64,000 bases of DNA, taken from contig NZ_CP132335.1 in assembly GCF_030758295.1 (NCBI RefSeq), positions 2,084,412 through 2,148,411 on the forward strand, in the 5' to 3' direction. The notes under the pieces are model-generated. The model ran no database searches. It was not told the DNA's origin and worked only from the letters and a program-made list of their open reading frames with translations. Below, piece by piece: positions 54,812-63,963 of this stretch. Source of the DNA: Pararhizobium sp. IMCC21322. GTDB lineage: Bacteria; Pseudomonadota; Alphaproteobacteria; Rhizobiales; GCA-2746425. A program made the translations under genes and the position numbers. The number at the start of each line of letters is the position of its first letter. Position 1 is the stretch's first letter.

Positions 54812-55939
54812 ATGCAGCAAAGCCAAATCTCACTGGAAAATTCGCCACTAGAACAGCACAAATTCAAGGCCGTTTTTTTCGATGGTAAAACTGCCTTAGC
54901 GCAGTTGGTGCGTGTCACTGTCGAAAAAGACAAACTGCTTGTTGTCAATTCGAAGACTGAAATGGCAGACAAGGTCAGCCTCGATCATCTGCTGCGCCCC
55001 ATAACCACATCAGATCAAATCGTCCTCGCTGTCGAAGGCCCGCAAAATGACCGCCGCATTACGATTGAAAAGGTCAATGTGCCAACCGATGTCTGGACGT
55101 ATCTGAAGACCCTTCCGGAAGCGCGTCGGCAATCCCCGGGCCATCCACTTCGTATCATTCTGGCCAGTGTACTGTTCATTTTGGCTTGTCTCGCCACCTT
55201 TACGATCCTCATCCCTTTAGCATCAGACCGTTTGGCTTTAATTGTACCGCGAAGCATTGAACAGACACTTGGTGATCGCCTGGAACGCACCGTGCTGCAG
55301 GTTGGTCCTCAGAACATATGCGGCTCGTCATCAGACAATCCCCATCTGGGCTTGCTGGCTAAACGTTTGCAGACAGCAAGCAGCAGCACTGAACCGGTCA
55401 GCCTGCACATTATTGATCTGCCGGTGGCCAATGCCTTTGCCTTGCCATCAGGGCGGATATTCATAACTAGGCCGTTGTTGGATCTCAGTCAGAATTCCGA
55501 TGAACTGATCTCGATTCTTGCCCATGAGATGGGGCATGTTCGAGCGCATCATGCCATGCGCCTGTCTTTACGGGTGGGCGGATCTTCTGCCATGCTCGGC
55601 TTCCTGTTGGGTGATTTTACCGGAAGTGCCGCAATCATTGCCATCGGGCAGATCTTGATGGGCACTGCTTTCAGCCGCGAGTTTGAACGGGAAGCCGACG
55701 AGATGGCCGTGCAGATCCTTCAGGATCTGGGCGTTTCGCCGCTGGTTCTGGCAAACATGCTGGAGCGGTTGCAGGGGGATGACCAGCAGGTTGGTTTGCT
55801 GGCAACACATCCGCTGACCGCTGACCGCCGCGCTTTTCTGACGCAGGCCGCTTTGGCGTGGGACAAGACAACGCAGCGTCCGGAAGCAGAGAAACTTTCA
55901 ATTCAAAGCTGGGATTCGCTTAAGTTGATTTGCGATTAG
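54812..55939 (+). CDS. M48 family zinc metallopeptidase
   Basis: A 375-residue membrane-anchored peptidase of the HtpX/Ste24/BepA superfamily. The N-terminal part (about 1-110) is soluble, a membrane helix lies at about 113-137 (RIILASVLFILACLATF), and the catalytic site HEMGHVRAHH is near residue 240, with the third zinc ligand in EREADEMAV. The domain faces the periplasm if the helix is an N-in anchor. The ATG at 54812 is chosen because it follows the DUF898 stop by one base and the frame upstream is out of context. Confidence 0.88.
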   Translation: MQQSQISLENSPLEQHKFKAVFFDGKTALAQLVRVTVEKDKLLVVNSKTEMADKVSLDHLLRPITTSDQIVLAVEGPQNDRRITIEKVNVPTDVWTYLKTLPEARRQSPGHPLRIILASVLFILACLATFTILIPLASDRLALIVPRSIEQTLGDRLERTVLQVGPQNICGSSSDNPHLGLLAKRLQTASSSTEPVSLHIIDLPVANAFALPSGRIFITRPLLDLSQNSDELISILAHEMGHVRAHHAMRLSLRVGGSSAMLGFLLGDFTGSAAIIAIGQILMGTAFSREFEREADEMAVQILQDLGVSPLVLANMLERLQGDDQQVGLLATHPLTADRRAFLTQAALAWDKTTQRPEAEKLSIQSWDSLKLICD

Positions 55940-56008
55940 CCGGAATCACTGATAAAACGCTCCAAATTCCAGCATTTGGGGCCCAGTATTTGGGGCAGTG
56001 TATTTGCC

Positions 56009-56968
56009 ATGTCTGCGGTTGATTTTGAGTACAACGGCTTTAAGAAATCGGGAAGCGGGTATCAGGGTGCTTCCTTCGCACGGATAAGTGCAGGACAACA
56101 AACCCGAGAAGATGTATCCCGCTCCGCAATCTGGGCCAGAAAAACAGCTCCCTTGGGATTTGCGACCATTATGTTGGGCGCATTGCTACATCGTTTTGGA
56201 TTCATTCCTGTTGATGAAATGCTGTCCGTTCTGGGAGCAGGCGCGCTGCTTGCTCTGGCTGCGGTCGGTATGTCGCTCAACAGTTTCATTGATATCTGGC
56301 AGTTGGGCGTACGCGGCTTTTTTCGCGCCGCAGTAGCACTGGTCATCAGTCTGATAACATTGGCACCCTTTGCCCTTGTTGTGATTGGGCTGCTTTATCT
56401 GCCAAAAGTCAGCGGTGTCACAACGAATGCGGAAGATCCGCCATTAATGCTGGCAGACATTGCCTTTGGCCGGGTTGATCAGCAGGTGCTGACAGATCAG
56501 CAAGCGGCCTATCCCGCCATCCAGACTCAGGAATTCCCCCTGCCTGCACCCCAGGTCTATGATCTGGCGCGCGGTGCCGCGGAACGCACAGGGCTGAACA
56601 TAACCTTTGAATTGCCGCCCATCGTTGCAATCAAATTCATTGAGGTTGAAGGCGAAAGCGTTGCAAGCATACCCGCCCCAAGAGCGAAGCCCATCGTTTT
56701 GAGAGACGGTTCGGTGATGCGGCGCACAGTGGCGAAATTCTACACCGAAGCTTCTGCTGAAGGTGTGTTCGAAGCGTCCGGAAAGACCCCAGTTCTGGGC
56801 TTTATTGATGATGTGGCAGTTCGCGTTCGCGCCACCAACAATGGCTCAACTGTGGATGTCAGGTCAGCGTCCCGGATTGGCGATCACGATCTGGGTGCTA
56901 ATGCCAGACGTGTCCAGGCCTTCCTGCGGGAGCTGGATTTAACGGTCAAAGCGCTGAGCGTGAATTAA
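56009..56968 (+). CDS. DUF1499 domain-containing membrane protein
   Basis: A 319-residue protein: about 45 soluble residues, three membrane helices (about 45-130), then a soluble C-terminal DUF1499 domain (from about 165) with YPAIQTQEFPLPAPQVYDLARGAAERTGLN, FIDDVAVRVRATNNGSTVDVRSASRIGDHDLGANARRVQAFL in pieces. DUF1499 has no known activity. Frame opens at 55976 (TTG); ATG 56009 preferred. It follows the M48 gene by about 70 bp and completes the three-gene membrane cassette. Confidence 0.84.
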   Translation: MSAVDFEYNGFKKSGSGYQGASFARISAGQQTREDVSRSAIWARKTAPLGFATIMLGALLHRFGFIPVDEMLSVLGAGALLALAAVGMSLNSFIDIWQLGVRGFFRAAVALVISLITLAPFALVVIGLLYLPKVSGVTTNAEDPPLMLADIAFGRVDQQVLTDQQAAYPAIQTQEFPLPAPQVYDLARGAAERTGLNITFELPPIVAIKFIEVEGESVASIPAPRAKPIVLRDGSVMRRTVAKFYTEASAEGVFEASGKTPVLGFIDDVAVRVRATNNGSTVDVRSASRIGDHDLGANARRVQAFLRELDLTVKALSVN

Positions 56969-56972
56969 CCGA

Positions 56973-57884
56973 TCAACTGGCAGTTTTGAATCTCGACGAA
57001 AGTATCGCCTGAGAATCAGCGGTTTTTACTTTGCCCGCTTCAATCAGGGATTCCAGATGTGCCAGAACCGTCATGGCGGCTGCGCCCTGCAGCTTTGCAG
57101 GAAGAGTGCGATAGAGAATTGCGACAAGTTCAGGAATGCTATCCACTCCTTTTGACACCTGATCCAGAATGGCCGTTTCGCGCATGATCCGGTGGGTTTT
57201 TAAACCTTTTACATAGGCATGTGCCTGCGGAATTGCGTCGCCATGTCCGGGTAAATAATGCTTCTCTGGACGCGCCAGCAACACGTCCAGCGATCGCAGA
57301 TAATCAGCCATGGAACCATCAGGTGGCGCAACAACCGTGGTTGACCAGCCCATCACATGGTCACCTGACAACAGCAAGTCAGTGCCACTGATAGCGAAGG
57401 CAGAATGATTGGCGGTGTGTCCCGGCGTCAGGACTGTCTCAATTTGCCAGTCGCGTCCCTCAATCTTATCGCCATCCGCCAGGATGTGGTCTGGCATAAA
57501 GCCAAGATCAGCGCTGCGACCAAGGATTTCAGTCTCTTCTTGCGTCAAATCGCGATAGGGCTTGTGCGGTCCTGCTGCGTAGACAGCTGCGCCGGTCTGG
57601 CGCTTCAATCTTGCGGTCAGAGGTGTGTGGTCGAGGTGACTGTGGGTCAGAATAATGGCATCAACAGAGCGGCCGCCGATGACGGAAATCAGCGCGTCAA
57701 AATGTGTGTCACTGTCAGGCCCCGGATCGACCAGCGCCAGAGTTTGTTCGCCAATCAGATATGTATTTGTGCCGCGAAACGTATAGGGGCCGGAATTGGG
57801 GGCCGTCATGCGTTTCACGCCGGACGCGATATCCACAGCAAAACCATGTTTCGGATCGAAGTCTGTATTGAAGGAAAGGGCCAT
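56973..57884 (-). CDS. MBL-fold metallo-hydrolase (LACTB2-like)
   Basis: A 303-residue metallo-beta-lactamase-fold hydrolase. The metal site is THSHLDHTPL near residue 85, with further ligands in PGHTANHSAF, GDHVMGW and LPGHGDAIP. The segment GPYTFRGTNTYLIG near the N-terminus and the winged-helix-like C-terminus (VSKGVDSIPELVAIL to ESLIEAGKV) match LACTB2-type enzymes, some of which are RNases. The ATG at 57884 has AGGAG nine bases upstream. Convergent with the DUF1499 gene. Confidence 0.88.
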   Translation of the reverse strand: MALSFNTDFDPKHGFAVDIASGVKRMTAPNSGPYTFRGTNTYLIGEQTLALVDPGPDSDTHFDALISVIGGRSVDAIILTHSHLDHTPLTARLKRQTGAAVYAAGPHKPYRDLTQEETEILGRSADLGFMPDHILADGDKIEGRDWQIETVLTPGHTANHSAFAISGTDLLLSGDHVMGWSTTVVAPPDGSMADYLRSLDVLLARPEKHYLPGHGDAIPQAHAYVKGLKTHRIMRETAILDQVSKGVDSIPELVAILYRTLPAKLQGAAAMTVLAHLESLIEAGKVKTADSQAILSSRFKTAS

Positions 57885-58085
57885 CAGGACGCTCCTGCGG
57901 GCGCGCAATCTGTTCGCTGCGCCCAAAATGATAAGTTTTCTTGAGGGCGGTTTATCTGGGAACTTGTTTCAAAACAAGCAAACGGCTAAAAGCAGAAAAC
58001 GAAACACGGCAGGTGGAATTCAACCTGTTATCTTCGTGTTTCAGGAATTTCTCGCAAGTAAGAATATCTCATAAGGATGTAGCCC

Positions 58086-58700
58086 ATGAGTGCTCAAAGT
58101 CTGACCTCTCCCAATCCACTCGCAACTGCCCTTTGGCCAACGCAAGCAGAGAGCAGTGCGCAAGCCGCATTGCGCTTTATCGCGCTGGCCATTATCGGAG
58201 CCGCATTGCTGGCCATTTCGGCAAAAATTCGCGTGCCGCTGCCATTTACACCAGTGCCAATGACCCTGCAGACAATCGCCATCATGGGCCTTGGTGCGGC
58301 CTATGGCATGCGTCTTGGGCTGGCAACTGTCCTGCTATATCTTGCCATTGGTGCATTGGGCATGGATGTGTTCACCAGCTCGACAGCTGACAAAAACGGT
58401 CTGGCCTACATGATGGGCGGCACAGGCGGTTATCTGGTTGGCTTTATCATTGCCATGGGCGTGATCGGCTATTTTGCAGAGCGCGGCTGGGATCGTTCGA
58501 TTGTCAAACTCTTCGGCTTGATGCTGTTTGCTGACGCGATCATTTTTGGCCTTGGCGTGTTGTGGCTCGGCAATCTTGTCGGTTGGGACAAACCGGTTCT
58601 GGAATGGGGTCTTTATCCGTTTGTGGTTGGCGATCTGATCAAGATCGCGCTTGCATCGGCGCTTATCCCTGCCATCTGGACTTGGTTGAAACGCAGCTAG
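58086..58700 (+). CDS. bioY: biotin transporter S-component BioY
   Basis: A 204-residue, six-helix membrane protein that binds biotin, acting alone or with an energy-coupling module. The biotin-binding region is PLPFTPVPMTLQTIAIMGLGAAYGMRLG (in pieces) and GTGGYLVGFIIAMGVIGYF; both are typical. Only the S-component is here; bioM and bioN genes are not in the window. AAGGA lies nine bases before the ATG. No BioR-type operator is evident upstream. Confidence 0.95.
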   Translation: MSAQSLTSPNPLATALWPTQAESSAQAALRFIALAIIGAALLAISAKIRVPLPFTPVPMTLQTIAIMGLGAAYGMRLGLATVLLYLAIGALGMDVFTSSTADKNGLAYMMGGTGGYLVGFIIAMGVIGYFAERGWDRSIVKLFGLMLFADAIIFGLGVLWLGNLVGWDKPVLEWGLYPFVVGDLIKIALASALIPAIWTWLKRS

Positions 58701-58725
58701 ACCGGCAACCGTCTATGATTTGAGA

Positions 58726-58750
58726 AAAACCCGGCCCAGTGCCGGGTTTT
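58726..58750 (+). terminator. bioY rho-independent terminator with duplicated 3' arm
   Basis: AAAACCCGGC at 58726-58735 pairs with GCCGGGTTTT at 58741-58750 around a five-base loop. The unit GTGCCGGGTTTTTT, which contains the 3' arm and T tract, is repeated once more immediately downstream (58739-58752 and 58753-58766). Confidence 0.9.
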
Positions 58751-58784
58751 TTGTGCCGGGTTTTTTGTTTCGGGCTTCTGAATT

Positions 58785-59831
58785 CTATGTCCAATTCAGG
58801 ACAATTTTCCCGCATGCACCCTCATTCATGACAGCAAAGCCCTGCTCATAGTCGCCAATGTCAAAACGATGAGTGATGATGCGTTTCACCGGCAGGCCGC
58901 CTTGGATCAGCGCAATGGCCTTGTACCAGGTTTCAAACATCTCACGACCGTAAATCCCCTTGATGGTCAGAGCCTTGAACACGATTTTGGTCCAGTCAAC
59001 CATGGTCGGTTTTGGAGGAATGCCCAGCATCGCAATGCGGCCTCCCATAATCATATGCGTGACCATCTGATCAAACGCGGCAGGCGCGCCACTCATTTCC
59101 AGCCCGACATCAAAGCCTTCACCAATGTTGAGGCGGGCGCGCGCGTCTTCAAGCGTCTCTTTTGCCACGTTGACAGGCACAATATCTGCGCAGGTGCCAG
59201 CAAGGGCCAGACGTTCCGGGTTAATGTCTGTCACCACAACCTGTCTGGCACCCACATGGCGCGCAATCATGGCCGCCATAATGCCAATTGGCCCGGCACC
59301 TGTGATCAGAACATCCTCGCCCACCAGATCAAATGACAGCGCCGTATGGACCGCATTGCCGAACGGGTCCAGAATGGCGGCAGTCTCATCATCAATATCA
59401 TCGGGTAATTTGATAACGTTGAAGGCAGGCAGGCGCAGATATTCGGCAAATGCACCAGGAATGTTGACACCAATCCCCTTTGTGTCCGGGTCCAGATGGT
59501 ATTTTCCAGCGCGCACCGCCCGGCTTTTATGGCCAATAACATGACCTTCTCCGGTTACCCTTTGGCCAATATCAAGATCGCGAACATGAGAGCCAACTGC
59601 CACGATCTCTCCGGAATATTCGTGTCCGACAATCAGCGGCACGGGAACTGTCTTTGACGCCCAGGCATCCCAGTTCCAGATATGCATATCTGTGCCGCAA
59701 ATGCCGGTCCGGTGGATTTTAACCAGCACATCATCCATACCGAATTCCGGGATTGGCATATCCTGCAGGGTCAGACCGGGAGCAGGCTCTGCCTTGACCA
59801 GCGCGCGCATATTATGAATTGGCAGGTTCAT
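58785..59831 (-). CDS. tdh: L-threonine 3-dehydrogenase
   Basis: Oxidises threonine to 2-amino-3-ketobutyrate, which Kbl splits. The 348-residue medium-chain dehydrogenase has the catalytic zinc region [17 protein letters not shown] and GHEYSGEIV, the NAD fold [18 protein letters not shown] and the Tdh-specific [22 protein letters not shown] in pieces. Unlike the E. coli enzyme, the structural-zinc lobe has lost all four cysteines: it reads [23 protein letters not shown] lies eight bases before the ATG at 59831. Ten bases after kbl, same operon. Confidence 0.94.
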   Translation of the reverse strand: MNLPIHNMRALVKAEPAPGLTLQDMPIPEFGMDDVLVKIHRTGICGTDMHIWNWDAWASKTVPVPLIVGHEYSGEIVAVGSHVRDLDIGQRVTGEGHVIGHKSRAVRAGKYHLDPDTKGIGVNIPGAFAEYLRLPAFNVIKLPDDIDDETAAILDPFGNAVHTALSFDLVGEDVLITGAGPIGIMAAMIARHVGARQVVVTDINPERLALAGTCADIVPVNVAKETLEDARARLNIGEGFDVGLEMSGAPAAFDQMVTHMIMGGRIAMLGIPPKPTMVDWTKIVFKALTIKGIYGREMFETWYKAIALIQGGLPVKRIITHRFDIGDYEQGFAVMNEGACGKIVLNWT

Positions 59832-59841
59832 CTCGTCGCCT

Positions 59842-61044
59842 TCAAATTACGCCAATCGACCGGCCAACACTGGTGAAAGCGTCAAGGGCCTCGTCAAGAT
59901 CAGCTTTGGTCAATGCTGCATTCATCTGTGTGCGAATTCGGGCCTGGCCCTTCGGCACAACGGGAAAGAAAAACCCGGACACATACACGCCCTTCGCATT
60001 CAATCCGGACGCCATCTGCTGTGCCAGGTGCGCTTCTCCCAGCATGACGGGAATAATGGGGTGTTGGCCGGGTAGCACTTTAAACCCGGCGCGTTCAAGA
60101 CCGGCGCGCCAATAGGCAGAATTACTGAACAGGCTTGCACGCAATTCGTCACCCGCTTCGGCGATTTCAATGGCCTTGATTGCGGCCCCGACCACCATAG
60201 GCGGTAACGCATTTGAAAACAGATAGGGGCGGGCACGCTGCCGCAGTAAATCCACAACTTCCTGTGCACCGGCCACATAACCGCCCAACGCACCACCCAG
60301 CGCTTTGCCAAAGGTTCCGGTCAGAATATCCACCTGGTCGGCAACACCGGCAAGGTGCGGCGTGCCACGGCCCTGCGGCCCCATAAAGCCGGTTGCGTGA
60401 CAATCATCAACCATCACCTGCGCATCAAACCGCGCTGCCAATTCTGTGATTCCCTTCAAATCTGCCAGATAACCGTCCATGGAAAACACGCCATCTGTCG
60501 CAATCATGATATGACGCGCACCATCAGACCGCGCCGCCTTCAATTGGTCTTCCAAGGCCGTCATGTCATTATTTGCATAGCGATACCGCTTCGCTTTGCA
60601 CAGGCGTATGCCATCAATGATGGACGCGTGGTTCAGGGCATCTGAGATAATCGCATCCTGTGGACCCAATAATGGTTCAAACAAACCACCATTTGCATCA
60701 AAACAGGCCGCAAACAAAATACTGTCTGCTTTGCCCAGATAATCGGCAAGCCGCCTTTCCAGAACACGGTGCAAATCTTGAGTGCCACAAATGAAGCGCA
60801 CAGAAGCCATGCCAAGCCCATGGGTTTCAATCGCGTCCATCGCAGCTTTTGCAAGTCGCTCATCATCTGCCAGGCCGAGATAATTATTGGCGCACAAATT
60901 GATCAGAGTTCGTGTGGTGTCTCCGTCCACAACATCCACATGAGCGCCTTGTTTTGATGCCAAAGGCCGCTCGATCTTTTCAAGACCATCGGCTGCGATT
61001 TCATCCAGTGTTTGACGAAGATGTGAGTAAAATGACGCTGACAT
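59842..61044 (-). CDS. kbl: glycine C-acetyltransferase (2-amino-3-ketobutyrate CoA ligase)
   Basis: A 400-residue PLP enzyme that splits 2-amino-3-ketobutyrate into glycine and acetyl-CoA. [29 protein letters not shown] and the PLP lysine in [19 protein letters not shown] mark the alpha-oxoamine synthase family; [16 protein letters not shown] is specific to Kbl. The ATG at 61044 has GGAGG six bases upstream; the one at 61077 does not. First gene of kbl-tdh, upstream of a tRNA gene on the other strand. Confidence 0.95.
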   Translation of the reverse strand: MSASFYSHLRQTLDEIAADGLEKIERPLASKQGAHVDVVDGDTTRTLINLCANNYLGLADDERLAKAAMDAIETHGLGMASVRFICGTQDLHRVLERRLADYLGKADSILFAACFDANGGLFEPLLGPQDAIISDALNHASIIDGIRLCKAKRYRYANNDMTALEDQLKAARSDGARHIMIATDGVFSMDGYLADLKGITELAARFDAQVMVDDCHATGFMGPQGRGTPHLAGVADQVDILTGTFGKALGGALGGYVAGAQEVVDLLRQRARPYLFSNALPPMVVGAAIKAIEIAEAGDELRASLFSNSAYWRAGLERAGFKVLPGQHPIIPVMLGEAHLAQQMASGLNAKGVYVSGFFFPVVPKGQARIRTQMNAALTKADLDEALDAFTSVGRSIGVI

Positions 61045-61256
61045 ATCTGCCTCCGAATTTCCGGCGCTAATCTGCATGGTTTTCTATAGCGTGGAGCGGG
61101 GTAAAAACCGACTGATATCTTGCAATTCCGGCAATGAACACAAAAACAAACAGCTCGACCGGATTTTCTGTTTCTCGCGCCTTGCGGTGGCGAAAAGACA
61201 TCGCTATAGACTGGTCCGACTTGGAGAATGAAAGCCGCTTCGGCACATTCACCGGA

Positions 61257-61331
61257 TGGGGCGTAGCCAAGTGGTAAGGCAACGGCTTTTGATGCCGTGT
61301 ACCGTAGGTTCGAATCCTACCGCCCCAGCCA
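61257..61331 (+). tRNA. tRNA-Gln(TTG)
   Basis: The acceptor stem TGGGGCG at 61257-61263 pairs with CGCCCCA at 61321-61327, then discriminator G and an encoded CCA to 61331. The anticodon stem ACGGC/GCCGT surrounds the loop TTTTGAT, giving anticodon TTG (61289-61291); the T arm has GGTTCGAATCC. The 75-nt gene is complete. It is adjacent to a mobile-element edge and its 3' end is a plausible integration site. Confidence 0.95.
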
Positions 61332-61412
61332 CCATCCATAACATTTTGAGTACAATGGAGAGTTGCCGGATTTCCGCCGTGTTTCCGGGGGTATTCTGAG
61401 TTGTCGCATGTC

Positions 61413-61463
61413 CCCAGACTGCCGATTTGTGCTCATATTGGCAGAATCTGTCAAAAGTCTGGG
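61413..61463. repeat. inverted repeat between tRNA-Gln and the recombinase gene
   Basis: CCCAGACT at 61413-61420 and AGTCTGGG at 61456-61463 are perfect complements; inside them GCC at 61421-61423 and GGC at 61440-61442 extend the dyad. It is not followed by a T tract. It could be a recombination site for the neighbouring serine recombinase or a decayed repeat; the evidence is the symmetry and position only. The rest of 61332-61551 shows no gene. Confidence 0.4.
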
Positions 61464-61551
61464 AACCGTTTTTCGGCGGTAGCAGTTTGACGGTCGTTGT
61501 TGGTAAGGGTTTTGGAACTATTGCAATTGCTTAGCGCATTTGGGTGGATGC

Positions 61552-63227
61552 TCAGAGTGCCTTGAATAGGTCCCGCTGCTCGATCCACATCGGTGTGAAT
61601 GCATGGGATTTCAACCATTGGGATGTGAGCCCCACGGGTTGCCTGCCTTCCCAACCATCCCGTATGACGTCGGGAGCGAGCAACGCCAGTTCAACCAATT
61701 GCTGGATCTGCCGTTTCGAGACACCTTCAGCTTGAGCAATTTCCGTATAAGTTTTGCCGGATCGGATCATATCGAAGTATCTATGTGCCAAAGCAATGTT
61801 TCTGAACAGCGTGTCGTCGCGCCCCCCGACTGCATCGGCCAAGATCAATTTGGTTTCAACACCGCGCTTGCGAAGGCGGAAGTCAGACTCAATGCTCAGA
61901 TATTCATCACAGATGCATTCCTGCTCGAAGGCCAGGCGTTCTGCGATCGCTTTTGCGGCGATTCTGATCGAGAGCTTCCCGGGCGTGATCTGGACACGTT
62001 CGATCAAGCTGAGTACTGCCCTTTTTGTCTTTTCATCGTCGCTGCTTGCAGCAACGCTCAAACCCGTCATCCGTTGCGCGATTAATGCAATCTCTTCCGT
62101 TTTGGCAGGACAGACAATATTAGTTTGCACAGCCGGAACACTCAGGTGCTTACTAACCAGATCGGCAATCTGGGTTTCAAGTTCCGGTGCGGGCAACCGT
62201 CATCCACCGGGATCCTTTGGGCCAGAGCTGCGGATCAGACGATGAGACACATAATAGCGCAGCCTGCGTCCGTTGCCGGTCTTGGTATGGCTGGGCGTCA
62301 GCCGGTCGCCGGTTTCGTCAAACAGCTTTCCGACCAGCAGCGAGACCTGCTTTTTCTGACCATATCTGTTGCGTCCTTGTCCCGGGCGCGACCGGATGGC
62401 ACCGGCCATCAGTTTTTCCTGCAGCGCATCCCAACGAGCAGGCTCAATAAGTGCCGGGTGCTGACCAGGCCAGACCTTTTCCTTGTGCCTGATACGGCCT
62501 GCATAGATCGGGTTGGTCAGAATATGATAGATATGGCCAAAGCTGAACGGTGTTCCACCCTTCAGTCGGCCTGACGACAATGTGCGGATTGCTGTCTTCA
62601 GACCCTGCTTGTCAGCCTCGGTTTTGACGATCCGGACATTGCGGTGCCTGTCGTAGAGATCATAGATCATTCGGATCGTCGCAGCATCTGCCTCAGTGAT
62701 CTTCAGCGTTCGCCCATCGGGTTCATAACCAAGAGGCACATTGCCGCCCATCCACAGCCCCTTCCTTTTGGAAGCCGCAATCTTGTCGCGGATACGCTCT
62801 GCAGTCACCTCGCGTTCAAACTGGGCAAAGCTCAGCAGCATGTTTAGCGTCAACCGCCCCATGCTGGTGGCGGTGTTGAATGATTGGGTGACAGAGACAA
62901 AGGACGCGCCGGTGTTATCCAGAATGTCGACAATCTTGGCAAAATCAGCCAGTGATCTGGTCAGCCGGTCGATCTTGTAGACCAGGATCTGGTCAACAGC
63001 CCCGCGATCAATGTCTGCCAGAAGCCGCTGCAGACCGGGCCTTTCCAGTGTACCTCCGGAGATGCCGCCGTCATCGTAGCGATCCGGCACCTGCACCCAG
63101 CCTTCGTTCTTATGGCTAGTGATGTAGGCAGAACATGCCTCATGCTGCGCATCAAGCGAGTTGAAGTCCTGTTCCAGCCCGTCTTCCGAGCTCTTGCGGG
63201 TGTAGATGGCGAGCGGATCTTTTTCAT
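61552..63227 (-). pseudogene. serine site-specific recombinase (resolvase/invertase family), frameshifted and with an internal TGA
   Basis: A large serine recombinase of about 558 codons if intact. From the ATG at 63227 the frame reads MKKIRSPS, but a single extra A in the A5 run at 63220-63224 would give MKKDPLAIYTRKSSEDGLEQ, the family N-terminus with the catalytic Ser. The body follows without a break: DRYDDGGISGGTLERPGLQRLL, YKIDRLTRSL, AQFEREVTAERI, then the recombinase domain and a zinc-free C-terminal part. An in-frame TGA at 62200-62202 (DPGG-stop-RLPAPELE) stands where relatives have Trp. The remaining 214 codons stay open and recognisable (RKRGVETKLIL, SKRQIQQLVELALLAPD). Recent inactivation, or sequence error, is likely. 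Confidence 0.85.
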
Positions 63228-63661
63228 GCGCCGCTCCCTGTGGCTTTATTCAGCCCGAAAAAGCGCGGTCCTGACCAATTTGTGCCGGTGATATGTAGCG
63301 CAATATCTGACAACGATTTGTAACGGGTGTCATTCATGACGTATCCGTCTTCGCTCACATCAACCTGATACCGGCGCCCGTTCCATTCCCGGACCAACTG
63401 GGTCCCGGGACGGATTGCGGGAGCCGGGCCGCGTACCGATCTGCGATCCGCTGCCGCTTTCAGCGCGCGCCTTAAATCCGGGGCCAGCCTCCCGAACCTG
63501 CGGCACTGCGCCTCCCAGATCAGTGCCTTGCGCATAAAGATCATCGACAGGAAGTATGGGGGTGCCTCCCCAAACGCTTTCGCCCACGCCGTGCGCAGAG
63601 CGGAGCGGTCCATTATCTCCAACTCAGCCCACCGTGACGCTATGACAGCCTCGGTCTCCAT
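63224..63661 (-). CDS. DUF2924 domain-containing protein
   Basis: A 145-residue protein: a helical N-terminal part (ALRTAWAKAFGEAPPYFLSMIFMRKALIWEAQCRRFG, in pieces) and a C-terminal domain with GTQLVREWNGRRYQVDVSEDGYVMNDTRYKSLSDIALHITGTNWSGPRFFGL (in pieces) that is the DUF2924 signature. This gene recurs next to a DUF3489 gene and a serine recombinase in many alphaproteobacterial elements. Its start overlaps the DUF3489 stop (TGATG) and its own TGA overlaps the recombinase ATG, so all three are coupled. Function unknown. Confidence 0.87.
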   Translation of the reverse strand: METEAVIASRWAELEIMDRSALRTAWAKAFGEAPPYFLSMIFMRKALIWEAQCRRFGRLAPDLRRALKAAADRRSVRGPAPAIRPGTQLVREWNGRRYQVDVSEDGYVMNDTRYKSLSDIALHITGTNWSGPRFFGLNKATGSGA

Positions 63662-63963
63662 CACGTAGTCTCCGCGCCAGCCAGCCCGGCTATCTGGTAT
63701 CGGGAGGGCTTTCCATTGTCAGGTTTTACCGAAGTGATCTCATAGCCAGACTTGCGGAGGCCTGTTAGGGCTGCGCGTGTTGTATGTGGTAACCATCCGA
63801 GAGTGTTGCTGAGGCTTGGCACATCAGCTCCGCCCTTCTGGCTTAGAAGGGCGATCAGCCTTGCCTTTTTTGTGACCTTTGCAACTGTAGAAACCTGTTT
63901 TGGCGCTCGTGCCGTAGCAGGTTTGGTTGCATTCTCTCGTTTCGGATTTGTCGTTTTCGTCAT
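63661..63963 (-). CDS. DUF3489 domain-containing protein
   Basis: A 100-residue basic protein. After a Lys/Thr/Ala-rich N-terminal 40 residues comes the DUF3489 winged-helix-like domain: KKARLIALLSQKGGADVPSLSNTLGWLPHTTRAALTGLRKSGYEI (in pieces), which looks DNA-binding. The ATG at 63963 has AGGAG six bases upstream and is preferred to 63981. First gene of the DUF3489-DUF2924-recombinase module; possibly its regulator or recombination accessory factor. The last 37 bases of the window carry no further feature. Confidence 0.87.
   Translation of the reverse strand: MTKTTNPKRENATKPATARAPKQVSTVAKVTKKARLIALLSQKGGADVPSLSNTLGWLPHTTRAALTGLRKSGYEITSVKPDNGKPSRYQIAGLAGAETT

Noticed and set aside
57885-58085. 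BioR operator upstream of bioY
   Set aside because: No TTAT-x-x-ATAA palindrome is present; only a half-match (TTATCTTC) was found.
61138-61230. Possible small gene upstream of tRNA-Gln on the minus strand
   Set aside because: The frame covers the tRNA itself and has no family resemblance or ribosome binding site.
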